Source: an uncultured Bacteroidales bacterium (GTDB taxonomy: Bacteria > Bacteroidota > Bacteroidia > Bacteroidales > Bacteroidaceae). From it: a stretch of 64,000 bases of DNA. The stretch is taken from the NCBI GenBank assembly GCA_902787555.1, contig CADAGO010000002.1, positions 108,336 to 172,335 of the forward strand, given 5' to 3'. The notes under the pieces are model-generated. The model searched no databases. It saw only the letters and a list, made by a program, of their open reading frames with translations, and had not been told where the DNA came from. The translations under genes and the position numbers were made by a program. Positions 15,906 through 24,053 of the stretch are shown here, piece by piece. Numbering within the stretch: position 1 is the first letter of the stretch; the number at the start of each line of letters is the position of its first letter.

Positions 15906-17309
15906 ATGAGACTGACAAGACACATGTTACTGCTATTTGTCCTTATGCTTTCGGCTGGGACAATGGCTCAGGAGATTGAGACGACTAATCAAGTGAACAG
16001 ACCTCAAAGACCGCAAGGACAGCGTCCTCCCGGGAATGGCGGCAGACCCGGCAGAGATGGAAGAATGCCTGGCGGTCCTGGCTCTCGCAGTGCGAACATC
16101 ACTTATGCTGGTGCTACAGAACTGACGGCTGGAGCTACAGAATCTGGCAGGACTTATCAGAGTGATAGGCCTGATGAAAGTGCGCTACTGATATCAACCA
16201 AGGAGGCTGTGAACATTACACAACCTATGATCGGTAAGACGGGTAATTCGAACGGTGGAGACAATTGCAGTTTTTATGGTGTGAATGCTGCCTTGCTTGC
16301 AAAGGGTGGCGGCACGACAACCATCAAAGGCGGTAAGATAACGAGTAACGGAACGGGTGCGAACGGTGTCTTCTCGTATGGAGGTAATGGTGGCAGGAAT
16401 GGCGGTCAGGGCGATGGTACCACGGTGATTATCGAGGATACAGAAATCACCACTACTGGTGACGGATCTGGTGGACTTATGACTACTGGGGGTGGCGTGA
16501 TGAAGGCCAGGAACCTGAAGGTGAACACAAGCGGCAGGTCGTCTGCCCCGATACGTACCGACCGTGGTGGCGGTAAGGTGACTGTGGAGGGCGGCAGCTA
16601 TACAAGCAACGGATTGGGTTCGCCCGTTATCTATTCTACGGCTGATATCACGGTATCGGATGCTATGCTGACTTCGAATCTGTCGGAGGGTGTATGTATC
16701 GAGGGCAAAAACAGCATTACACTGAACAACTGCCACATGACGGTCAGCAACACACGGCGCAACGGACTTGCCCAGTTCCTCGATGCCATCATGGTTTACC
16801 AGTCGTTCTCTGGGGATGCCGACAGCGGTAACTCACATTTCACGATGAACGGCGGCTCGCTGACCAACCGTTATGGACATCTGTTTCATGTGACCAACAC
16901 CAATGCTATCATTACCCTGAACGGGGTAGAACTGAAGAATGAAGACCCTGATAAGGTGCTATTGTCGGTATGCGCTGATGGATGGAGGGGTGCAGGCAAC
17001 AGAGCGACGCTTCATGTCAGCCGCCAGCAGTTAGAAGGCACTATTCTCGTGGGTAGCGATTCAGAACTCACGATGACGCTTTCTGACGGCTCTTCCTTCA
17101 AAGGCAGTATCAGCGGCAACATCACCAATGCTGCAGGAAACAGTGTTTCTACCGAGACAGGAACCGTGAATGTCACCTTGGGTGACGGGTGTACCTGGAC
17201 ATTGATGGCAGATACCTATATCACATCGCTCAAGGGCGATGTATCGTGCATCAAGAGTGGCGGATACCGCTTGTTTGTGGGAGGTAAGGAAATGGAGGTT
17301 CCCCGATAA
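15906..17309 (+). CDS. Secreted repeat-rich, probably beta-helical surface protein
   Basis: A 467-aa protein has a signal peptide (residues 1-21, ending TMAQ), then a proline/arginine/glycine-rich linker (residues 30-60, with RPQRPQGQRPPGNGG). A long stretch of short repeating strands rich in Gly, Thr, Asn and Ser follows, such as TTTIKGGKITSNGTGANGVF and GKVTVEGGSYTSNG. That pattern suggests a right-handed beta helix like adhesins or autotransporter passengers. No catalytic motif is visible. The gene is monocistronic, and the rluA-like gene converges on it. An extracellular adhesin or matrix role is a guess from composition. Confidence 0.75.
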   Translation: MRLTRHMLLLFVLMLSAGTMAQEIETTNQVNRPQRPQGQRPPGNGGRPGRDGRMPGGPGSRSANITYAGATELTAGATESGRTYQSDRPDESALLISTKEAVNITQPMIGKTGNSNGGDNCSFYGVNAALLAKGGGTTTIKGGKITSNGTGANGVFSYGGNGGRNGGQGDGTTVIIEDTEITTTGDGSGGLMTTGGGVMKARNLKVNTSGRSSAPIRTDRGGGKVTVEGGSYTSNGLGSPVIYSTADITVSDAMLTSNLSEGVCIEGKNSITLNNCHMTVSNTRRNGLAQFLDAIMVYQSFSGDADSGNSHFTMNGGSLTNRYGHLFHVTNTNAIITLNGVELKNEDPDKVLLSVCADGWRGAGNRATLHVSRQQLEGTILVGSDSELTMTLSDGSSFKGSISGNITNAAGNSVSTETGTVNVTLGDGCTWTLMADTYITSLKGDVSCIKSGGYRLFVGGKEMEVPR

Positions 17310-17351
17310 ACAAATCTATCTTTTTATATCGAGCTGTTGGAGACGTGTACA

Positions 17352-18824
17352 TCAGAAGTCGGCTGGTACTTCGAGGTGGATGCGCTCGCCTGTCGTGGGA
17401 TGGGTGAAATCAATCGCTTCGGCGTGTAAGAATAGGGACCTCCCGATCGCACTCCCCCATGGGAGAGGGAGGGGTGATTGGAGTGTAGCCATATCTTCTC
17501 CCTTTTTGGGAGATAAGAGAGAGGTTGTTGGTGCGTAGAGTCGGTCGCCGATGATGGGGTAGCCCAGTCCTTCGGGTGCGGCAGCATGGACACGGAGCTG
17601 ATGGGTGCGCCCTGTCTGGGGATAGAAAGCGATTCGGGTGGTTCCGTCCTTACGTTCCAGTACTTCGTATGCTGTGACGGCTTCCTTGCCATGTTCGTAG
17701 TTCACCATCTGACGCGGACGGTCTAACGCATTGGGCGAAAGGGGTAGGGAGATGATGCCTTTATCGTCTTTTACAATTCCATCCAACAAAGCAATATATC
17801 GTTTCTGTATTTCGTGCTTGTAGAACTGAATCTGCAGGGCTTTGTGGATGTCCTTGTTCTTGGCGATAATCATGATGCCTGAGGTGTCCATATCGAGACG
17901 ATGGACGATGAGGGGACCTGAGACATCGGGATAGGTTTCTTGGATGACCGACTCCACGCTGGGTGCATCCACATTGCCACGCACGGCGAGCATGCCGGCT
18001 GGCTTATAGACGGCAAGCAGGGCTTCGTCGTCGTAGATGATACGCATCTCTTTGGCTTTCGCACGCATCATGGGCAGCAGGGGATGTTCTTCTACATCGA
18101 GCCCTGTGAGCATGTGGCGCAGGATGGGCTTACACTTGGCCTGACAGGCAGGGTAGTACTCGCCATCGTAGCGTATCTCGCCCTTCGGTGATGCTCCCAA
18201 CCAGAACTCAGCCATGCAGACGGGCTGCAGATGGTGCTGATAGGCATACTGCAGGAGTTTGGGTGCACAGCATTCGCCTGCACCTGATGGCGGTATGCGG
18301 CAGGTCTCACGGTCGAAAATGTCGCAGAGGTTCATCGACTGTCCGTGAGCATTCAGGAAGTTGAACTGGCGGAACAGCCACATCTGCAAGGCTCGTGAGC
18401 GATTGCTTTTTTCTTCTCCGTCAGGCATACGGCTGATGATGGCATCTTCCTGCTGGAAGTATTCGTCGTGCTTCTGAAGGTCGAACACGGGCGGCACGAA
18501 GCCTTCCTGTGTGTTCTTACCGTCGAGCAGACCAGAGAACGCCCATAGGGAGTGTAGTTCCCCCGAGGGGGAGGTGTTTGGAGCATGGTTCTTGACCACC
18601 AACACACCGAACATCTTGCCTCTGCTGATTTCCTCCTGCCATTCTTGTTTGCCGCGGAGATAGGTCTTCAGCTCCTCACTTGCCTTGATAGCAAGAGGGT
18701 GGGGGGTATAGAGGAACGGATAGGTGAAACGAGAGGGCCCTATAGACCCTCTCTGTCCTGCGGACATCTCCCCCTCTATGGGGAGAGAGTGCAAGCATTC
18801 ATTGATGACTATATCATTTGACAT
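17352..18824 (-). CDS. RluA-family pseudouridine synthase carrying three in-frame repeat insertions
   Basis: A 490-aa enzyme isomerises uridine to pseudouridine in rRNA or tRNA. The catalytic motif HRLDMDTSG is at 308-316 (Asp311), with GRTHQLRVHAA at 405-415 and IIGDRLY near 424-430. The N-terminal 240 residues form the extra domain seen in a Bacteroidota subset of the family. Three segments look like translated palindromic repeats: about residues 13-32, 81-92 and 435-462. The last separates GDRLY from LFLHAEAIDF, which are normally close together. The RNA target cannot be inferred. Confidence 0.9.
   Translation of the reverse strand: MSNDIVINECLHSLPIEGEMSAGQRGSIGPSRFTYPFLYTPHPLAIKASEELKTYLRGKQEWQEEISRGKMFGVLVVKNHAPNTSPSGELHSLWAFSGLLDGKNTQEGFVPPVFDLQKHDEYFQQEDAIISRMPDGEEKSNRSRALQMWLFRQFNFLNAHGQSMNLCDIFDRETCRIPPSGAGECCAPKLLQYAYQHHLQPVCMAEFWLGASPKGEIRYDGEYYPACQAKCKPILRHMLTGLDVEEHPLLPMMRAKAKEMRIIYDDEALLAVYKPAGMLAVRGNVDAPSVESVIQETYPDVSGPLIVHRLDMDTSGIMIIAKNKDIHKALQIQFYKHEIQKRYIALLDGIVKDDKGIISLPLSPNALDRPRQMVNYEHGKEAVTAYEVLERKDGTTRIAFYPQTGRTHQLRVHAAAPEGLGYPIIGDRLYAPTTSLLSPKKGEDMATLQSPLPLPWGSAIGRSLFLHAEAIDFTHPTTGERIHLEVPADF
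17439..17522. repeat. Palindromic GC-rich element inside the RluA-family gene (copy 3)
   Basis: The segment contains CTCCCCCATGGGAGAGGGAG and CTTCTCCCTTTTTGGGAGA. It is translated in frame as about 28 residues including SPKKGEDMATLQSPLPLPWG. Confidence 0.75.
18549..18584. repeat. Palindromic GC-rich element inside the RluA-family gene (copy 2)
   Basis: GTTCCCCCGAGGGGGAGGTG forms the palindrome. It is translated in frame on the minus strand as APNTSPSGELHS. Confidence 0.7.
18729..18788. repeat. Palindromic GC-rich element inside the RluA-family gene (copy 1)
   Basis: GAGGGCCCTATAGACCCTCTC and CTCCCCCTCTATGGGGAGAG are palindromes. They are translated in frame near the N-terminus as SLPIEGEMSAGQRGSIGPSR. 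Confidence 0.65.
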
Positions 18825-18835
18825 TTTATTGTTCT

Positions 18836-18885
18836 TCCCCGTTCCCTCCCGTGAGGGGAGGGATAGGGAGAGGCTGGAGGGGGCT
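18836..18885. repeat. Palindromic GC-rich element between genes
   Basis: GTTCCCTCCCGTGAGGGGAG followed by GGGATAGGGAGAGGCTGGAG is a typical full copy: palindrome plus G-rich tail. It fills the gap between the GH51 stop codon and the RluA-family start. Confidence 0.8.
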
Positions 18886-18888
18886 GCT

Positions 18889-21447
18889 CTATATCTTCTT
18901 GATTCTGATGACCGTAAAGCTGTATTTGTCGAGTGTGATGGTCATCTGACTTTCAACACTCTTGGTGCTTTCAGCCGGGGTGACAGTTCCGTCGCCAGGG
19001 TTGCCTGTCATGGTGCTCCATTGGGCATTCTGGGTGTCATATCCTGCAAGATTGCTCAGGTCGGCACGGATGCTGACAGATGCCGGAAGCAGGTTGACGA
19101 GCTTCACGATGAGGTCGCCATTGTCTGCCTTGACGATAGAGGCATTGATGCGGAGTCTGACGTCCTGATTGCCACGCAAGCTGAGGTCGCTTGGGATGTA
19201 TTCCACACCATTGTTCACACCGAATGCCTTCTGCACGTAATAGCCTGGTGTAGGACGTGCACCTGTATTGTTGAAGTAGATGAGGTCGGGGTTCCAGTTA
19301 GAGTGTCCGTCCTTGCAGAACAGCGGAGCATACGACGACATCACGACCACATCGGCATTTCGTTCGAGGTTTGTCAGGTGGAGGGCTTCCACCAGTGCAT
19401 TCTCCCACTTGTTGTTACGGCTTGCCCATTCGCCCAGATATACCTTCGTGCCGTTACGGTCGTAGCGGTCGTAGAAGTTCTGGTTGTGGATGTACCATCC
19501 TGGATCTACGTAGTAGTGCTCATCGACGATGTCCACATTCTCCTGACGTGCCAGCTTCCAGCCAAATTCATAGTCGCTTCCCTCGAAGAACGGACCTACG
19601 GTTCCTACGACCTGGATGTCGGGATATTTCGCCTTGATGCCTCGGTTGAGGAACGTGAATCGCTCGGCAAAGACGTCAGAGATGAGGTCCTCGTTGCCCA
19701 CACCGAGATACTTCAGGTTGAATGGCTTGGGATGACCTGCATCGGCACGCATCTTTGCCCATTTCGAGGTCTTTGGGTCGCCGTTTGCCCACTCTATCAG
19801 GTTGAGCAGTTCTTGCAGGTATTCCTCCATCGTAGGCAGGTCTTCGGTAACCATTACCTTGAAGTCCTCGCCCTTGAAGGGGAGTCCGCCCTGCTGACCG
19901 TGACCGTTACGGGCTGAGTTCTGACAAGGTACGCCTGCAGGGAGGACGGGAAGCGGTTCGGCACCGATGTCCTCACAGAACTGGAAGTACTCGAAGAAGC
20001 CGAGACCCATCGATTGGTGGTAGTTCCAGATGTTCGAAATCTGCTTGCGTTCCCACAGCGGACCCACGGTATAGATCCAGCGATACATGTTGTCGAGACC
20101 CTGACCATGACTGACACATCCGCCAGGGAAGCGTACGAACTTAGGATGCATGTCGGCAAGCAGCTGGGCAAGGTCGGGACGCAATCCGTTCGTCCGGTTC
20201 TTGAACGTCTTCTGAGGGAAGAGGCTGACGAAATCGACCGCTACTTTTCCTTTCTGCAAAGGTTCTACAGCCAGTTTTGCTTTATCGCAGTCGGCCTTGG
20301 CTATCAGTACGGCTTTGCATTGCTTCCAGTCGGCTGCTCCGCTAACTGTGGTCTCAGCCAATACGTTACTTCCGTCGATGATGCTCACCTTCACCTTACC
20401 TGCACCCTCGAGTTTCTTGATAAAGATGGTGAGATTATACTTCTCGCCCTTGCGTACCACGATTCCGTCGTGTCCGTCGTTCACGAGCGAAGCACCCACA
20501 GCGGTCGTGGTCAGCACGGCGTAGTGTTCATTATTCTTATGGATAGGACGGTCGGTAGCGATGTCCCATTGAGTTCCGTTTCCGTCGAGGTGCCAGAACG
20601 ACTGGGCGTTCCATTCGCCACGGTCGAGACGGTTGTATTCGAAGTCGCGGTTCTGCAGCAGTTCGGCATACAGACCCCCGTCGGCTGCATAGCTGATATC
20701 CTCGAAGAAGATACCTACAAGGTTCGGACTGATGGCTTTCGCATCGGTCGGACGGAGCGAAAGGGTGGCTTCTACGGTCTTCAGGTCGCGGAATCGGTTC
20801 GCATCATCAGCCATGCGCTCTCCATGCTGACGATTGCGCAGTGTGGTCGCATCGCCGCGGTTGATGAGGTTCTCCACCAATGTCCACGGGGCACGGGTGA
20901 TGCATCCGTCGTATTCCCTGCCTTCCACCTTTGCCTTCACTTCGTTTGAGCGGTAAGCCTGTACCTCGTGCGCCTTTGTCCATTTCTTGAAGTCGCGGCT
21001 TTCCACCTGGTATACCTTATTGTCGGTTGTCTTGTAGGTCACGATGAATTGTCCGCCACGTTTCGAGAGAACAGGTGCGATCACGTTGGGTGTCTCCACG
21101 TAGGGGTAGTCCTGCGGCTTCCATACGGAAAGCTTGTCGCTCCATGTGGTTGCAAACTGGTTGGTGTTGTCGTTCACCTGCCACACAGCATACCATCGGT
21201 CGCCATCCTTGATAACACTTGGGTGGAACATACGCTTCTGGCTGCCCCAGCTGCCGAAGTCGCTCGATACGAACGACTGGTCCTGCCCAATGGCTGTCCA
21301 GCTTTTCCCATCAGCGCTGTAGGCGATGTGAATGCCCTTATGCGGATCCTGCGGGATGGCATAGGTGAAGAGATATACAGAATCGGGTGCAGCTGCAAAC
21401 GACTTGAGGCTGCAAAGGAGTAATAGAAGAAGTGAATGTAGTTTCAT
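18889..21447 (-). CDS. Secreted GH51-type alpha-L-arabinofuranosidase with an N-terminal GH43-like part
   Basis: An 852-aa secreted enzyme, start chosen at MKLHSLLLLLLCSLKSFA for its signal peptide. Residues about 25-190 resemble part of a five-bladed GH43/GH32 propeller (HIAYSADGKSWTAIG, FHPSVIKDGDRWYAVWQ). From about residue 220 it reads as a GH51 arabinofuranosidase: SPNLVGIFFEDISYAADGGL, VRFPGGC, LGVGNEDL with the acid/base Glu near 583 and VYLGEWAS with the nucleophile Glu near 670. It should release arabinose from arabinan or arabinoxylan. The downstream lipoprotein and propeller genes on the same strand may belong to the same locus. Confidence 0.9.
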   Translation of the reverse strand: MKLHSLLLLLLCSLKSFAAAPDSVYLFTYAIPQDPHKGIHIAYSADGKSWTAIGQDQSFVSSDFGSWGSQKRMFHPSVIKDGDRWYAVWQVNDNTNQFATTWSDKLSVWKPQDYPYVETPNVIAPVLSKRGGQFIVTYKTTDNKVYQVESRDFKKWTKAHEVQAYRSNEVKAKVEGREYDGCITRAPWTLVENLINRGDATTLRNRQHGERMADDANRFRDLKTVEATLSLRPTDAKAISPNLVGIFFEDISYAADGGLYAELLQNRDFEYNRLDRGEWNAQSFWHLDGNGTQWDIATDRPIHKNNEHYAVLTTTAVGASLVNDGHDGIVVRKGEKYNLTIFIKKLEGAGKVKVSIIDGSNVLAETTVSGAADWKQCKAVLIAKADCDKAKLAVEPLQKGKVAVDFVSLFPQKTFKNRTNGLRPDLAQLLADMHPKFVRFPGGCVSHGQGLDNMYRWIYTVGPLWERKQISNIWNYHQSMGLGFFEYFQFCEDIGAEPLPVLPAGVPCQNSARNGHGQQGGLPFKGEDFKVMVTEDLPTMEEYLQELLNLIEWANGDPKTSKWAKMRADAGHPKPFNLKYLGVGNEDLISDVFAERFTFLNRGIKAKYPDIQVVGTVGPFFEGSDYEFGWKLARQENVDIVDEHYYVDPGWYIHNQNFYDRYDRNGTKVYLGEWASRNNKWENALVEALHLTNLERNADVVVMSSYAPLFCKDGHSNWNPDLIYFNNTGARPTPGYYVQKAFGVNNGVEYIPSDLSLRGNQDVRLRINASIVKADNGDLIVKLVNLLPASVSIRADLSNLAGYDTQNAQWSTMTGNPGDGTVTPAESTKSVESQMTITLDKYSFTVIRIKKI

Positions 21448-21482
21448 ATTTTCAGGTTTCAAGTTTAGTTTATTAGTTTATA

Positions 21483-21565
21483 CTCCCCTCCATAAAGGGA
21501 GGGGTAAGGGGGAGGGTCTCTTAGCCCTTTCCTCCCCCCTTGAGGGGGGACAAGAGGGGGGCAGG
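21483..21565. repeat. Two palindromic GC-rich elements between genes
   Basis: CTCCCCTCCATAAAGGGAGG at the left and CTCCCCCCTTGAGGGGGGAC at the right are each followed by a G-rich tail. They separate the GH51 gene from the lipoprotein gene. Confidence 0.85.
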
Positions 21566-21569
21566 TCTG

Positions 21570-22025
21570 TTATTGAACCCTCAATTCAGCAGTTGCTGTA
21601 TTTGTTTCGCCATAGAGCTTGCCGTCCTCGATGATTTTGTTGCCTTTCGAGTCCTTGCCCACAACGGCTTTGTTGCCTGTAAAGCTGACCTTGCCCTTGA
21701 AGCTGATGCGGTAAGTGCCTGCCTTTTCAGGTGCCTGGCATTTGATGTTCGGTTCTAAGTTACCCAGCAGGATGCCGTGTACCGCATCTTTCTTTGTTGC
21801 GGAATAGCATGGCAGATTGACCACATATTCGATGTAATAGAAATTCTGCCCTGGCGTCTCTTTGCTGTAGTGCACCTTCATCAGCACCGTATCGCCAGGA
21901 TGGCAAGTGCTGGGTATCAGTTCGATGCTCTCAATCTCGGGCGCTTCGCCCACAGCGTCTTCTTCTTCGCAAGCTACCACACAAACCATCATGGCAGCCA
22001 TCATCATCAATAATAGTTTCTTCAT
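21570..22025 (-). CDS. Lipoprotein of unknown function
   Basis: A 151-aa lipoprotein with signal peptide and lipobox VVAC (cysteine 19) followed by the acidic EEEDAV that favours export to the surface in Bacteroidota. The mature part looks like a single Ig-like or bacterial surface domain: IELIPSTCHPGDTVLMKVHY and AGTYRISFKGKVSF. It lies 17 bases downstream of the beta-propeller gene and upstream of the GH51 gene, so a three-gene unit is likely. No specific function is visible. Confidence 0.75.
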   Translation of the reverse strand: MKKLLLMMMAAMMVCVVACEEEDAVGEAPEIESIELIPSTCHPGDTVLMKVHYSKETPGQNFYYIEYVVNLPCYSATKKDAVHGILLGNLEPNIKCQAPEKAGTYRISFKGKVSFTGNKAVVGKDSKGNKIIEDGKLYGETNTATAELRVQ

Positions 22026-22042
22026 ACGTTTTCTGTTTTTAT

Positions 22043-23578
22043 TTATAGTTTTATGATTCTTATTTCTTGTGTCGTGTTCACCACCAGTTGGTTGTCCTGC
22101 AACATCAGGTTGACGTAATTTGCCTCAATGTGCTGTAGCACGTTTCTTTCGAGGTCGGTCACATAGATGTGGTTCCCTTTCTTTTGATTGGCATAGATCA
22201 GATGTCTTTCGTCAGACACCACGATGTGGTACACCTCATCGGCTGGGATTGTAGCAATCGTTTCATCGTTGTTGTCAATCACGAGCAGTTGGTCGTTCCT
22301 GTCGTATATGGCCAGTGATTTGGCAGGACGGCTTACGGGAACCATTTTTGTTTCATCTGCATTAGGTACAAAGATATTCTCAGTCTCCAACGTCAGATGC
22401 TCCCCGAACTGGTCTTGGTTCCAATCACCCTTGATGGGGTCGAACGAGCTCTCTTCGCCAGTCTGTGGATTGTATGTCGCATAAAACATCTTTCCTGCGG
22501 TCACAAGTGTGTTCTTGTACAAAGATGAACCGTCTCCATAGACACCATATCCTTCGTTCAGCATCACCAACGTATCGTTGACCATACGGATGTCTGCATG
22601 ACACACTGTTTTCGCAGGAAATTCATGAGTCCACTTCTCGTTCAGCTCTGTGTCGTAGCAATACAATCCCTTACGGTCGGTCACATAGATGGCGTCGTTA
22701 CTGGTCAATACATTCGAGTTGATGGCTTCCAGTTGGCTACCCAGCCGAATGGTTATTGAACCTTGTCCCATATCCTTTCGTTGCCCAATCCGAAACGAGA
22801 AAATACCTCTACTTGTTGCAAAACTCAAACCGATTGATGTTCCACTTGAAGATACTGCTGATACCTTAGAATCTAACGACATATAATTGATAACCGTCTT
22901 CAGCGGTTGATGGTTCAAGATACCTTTCTCTGTATCGATCAGTATCAGGTCTTCAGCAATCGCAACTACTCGATGAGGTGCAATCCTCTTGTGGTCATTC
23001 CATATTTCATATTTGTTGGGAGCAGCATCGGCTTTCCACATCAGCTCACCAGTCGACAATCGATAGCATTCCAGCTGTTTGCTTCTCCTTGTCTTAGTCC
23101 CAAACAAGATATCATTGCTTCCCGTTATCTTATACCCCATCACCACATCATCCTCATCGCTGATGTATGTCGGGAATATCGATAGCTCATAGCGTTTTTT
23201 CCCGCTTGTGAGTTCATACAGGTTGAACGTCAGTTTCTTTCCGTCCAACAGGCCATATACGATGATCCCTTCATGCGATGCCAAGATATCGATGTCACGT
23301 TGCATGTTTATTTTCCACAAGTTCTTGCCTTGCTTCAAGTCACGCACAATCGCATATTCCGGCTTCAGCAGGGGAGTGCGGGTCGTGATAAGTGCATGCT
23401 GCATATCGGGCATCATATAGCACTCCATCACATTGTCGAAGGGAAAATTGTAAGTCTCGGTCTCCTGCCCTGATATCTGTATAGCCCATGCAGTGATGAC
23501 ACACATCACAATCATTCTCCATTTCTTTGATACCCTTCCCTTGAGGGAGGGGTTAGGGGTAGGCTTTATTCGTTTCAT
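22043..23578 (-). CDS. Exported PQQ-like beta-propeller protein
   Basis: A 511-aa exported protein built of WD/PQQ-like blades, with recurrent strand patterns such as GKNLWKINMQ, STGELMWKADA and ELNEKWTHEF. That is the usual look of a scaffold or sensor propeller. The N-terminus is odd: MKRIK is followed by PTPNPSLKGRVS, which is a translated palindromic repeat, then the basic and hydrophobic parts of the signal peptide. A TACCTTTG box (complement of 23583-23590) lies only a few bases before the ATG, so the mRNA could be nearly leaderless. An internal start at 23515 is possible but would leave a signal peptide without positive charge. Confidence 0.75.
   Translation of the reverse strand: MKRIKPTPNPSLKGRVSKKWRMIVMCVITAWAIQISGQETETYNFPFDNVMECYMMPDMQHALITTRTPLLKPEYAIVRDLKQGKNLWKINMQRDIDILASHEGIIVYGLLDGKKLTFNLYELTSGKKRYELSIFPTYISDEDDVVMGYKITGSNDILFGTKTRRSKQLECYRLSTGELMWKADAAPNKYEIWNDHKRIAPHRVVAIAEDLILIDTEKGILNHQPLKTVINYMSLDSKVSAVSSSGTSIGLSFATSRGIFSFRIGQRKDMGQGSITIRLGSQLEAINSNVLTSNDAIYVTDRKGLYCYDTELNEKWTHEFPAKTVCHADIRMVNDTLVMLNEGYGVYGDGSSLYKNTLVTAGKMFYATYNPQTGEESSFDPIKGDWNQDQFGEHLTLETENIFVPNADETKMVPVSRPAKSLAIYDRNDQLLVIDNNDETIATIPADEVYHIVVSDERHLIYANQKKGNHIYVTDLERNVLQHIEANYVNLMLQDNQLVVNTTQEIRIIKL
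23531..23565. repeat. Palindromic GC-rich element at the 5' end of the propeller gene
   Basis: ACCCTTCCCTTGAGGGAGGG followed by GTTAGGGGTAGGC is a standard copy. It is translated in frame as residues 5-16 of the propeller protein precursor. Confidence 0.8.
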
Positions 23579-23707
23579 GTTGCAAAGGTAACAAAAACTT
23601 CCTTATTAATCATAAATAATACGTAAATTTAAGAATAATTAGGGCTCATCAGCAAATTCCTGTGTCGATTTTGACAAAAGAGAATGTATAATGTATAATG
23701 TATATAA

Positions 23708-23806
23708 GGAGGTAATAAGGAGGTAATAAGGAGGTAATATGGAGGTAATAAGGAGATAATAAGGAGATAATATGGAGATAATAAGGAGATAATAAGGAGA
23801 TAATAA
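23708..23806. repeat. Minisatellite: nine copies of an 11-bp unit
   Basis: The unit GGAGGTAATAA (or GGAGATAATAA) repeats nine times without interruption, with A/G and A/T variants. Two units equal 22 bp, the period seen at other loci in the window. On the plus strand each unit carries a Shine-Dalgarno-like GGAGG. Confidence 0.9.
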
Positions 23807-23822
23807 GGAGGCATCTGCAACC

Positions 23823-23970
23823 ATCTCTCTACTACCTACCTACTACCTACTATCTCTCTACTACCTACCTACCTACTACCTACTATCTCTCTACTAACTA
23901 CCTACCTACTACCTACCTACCTACTATCTCTCTACTACCTACCTACCTACTATCTCCCTACTATCTCCCC
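23823..23970. repeat. Pyrimidine-rich minisatellite of CTAC and TCTC words
   Basis: About 150 bases consist of CTACCTAC, CTACTAC and TATCTCTC words in irregular order, strongly strand-asymmetric (C+T on one strand). It follows the 11-bp minisatellite and ends about 80 bases before the start of the outer-membrane barrel gene. No other feature is visible in the 23579-24053 gap. Confidence 0.9.
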
Positions 23971-24053
23971 ATAGGAGGTCTGTTTTTTTCTATTTCCTGT
24001 AGTTTTTCATCGCTTCCTGCGTCAAATGGGCAAACAGTTTAATTGAAAGCATT

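Noticed and set aside
18724-19917. 397-codon plus-strand ORF
   Set aside because: It lies antisense to the GH51 gene and crosses the intergenic repeat; no motif is present.
20014-20949. 311-codon plus-strand ORF
   Set aside because: Antisense to the GH51 gene; no start context or known domain.
23708-23970. CRISPR-like array
   Set aside because: The repeats are contiguous or nearly so with no unique spacers, and no cas genes are near.
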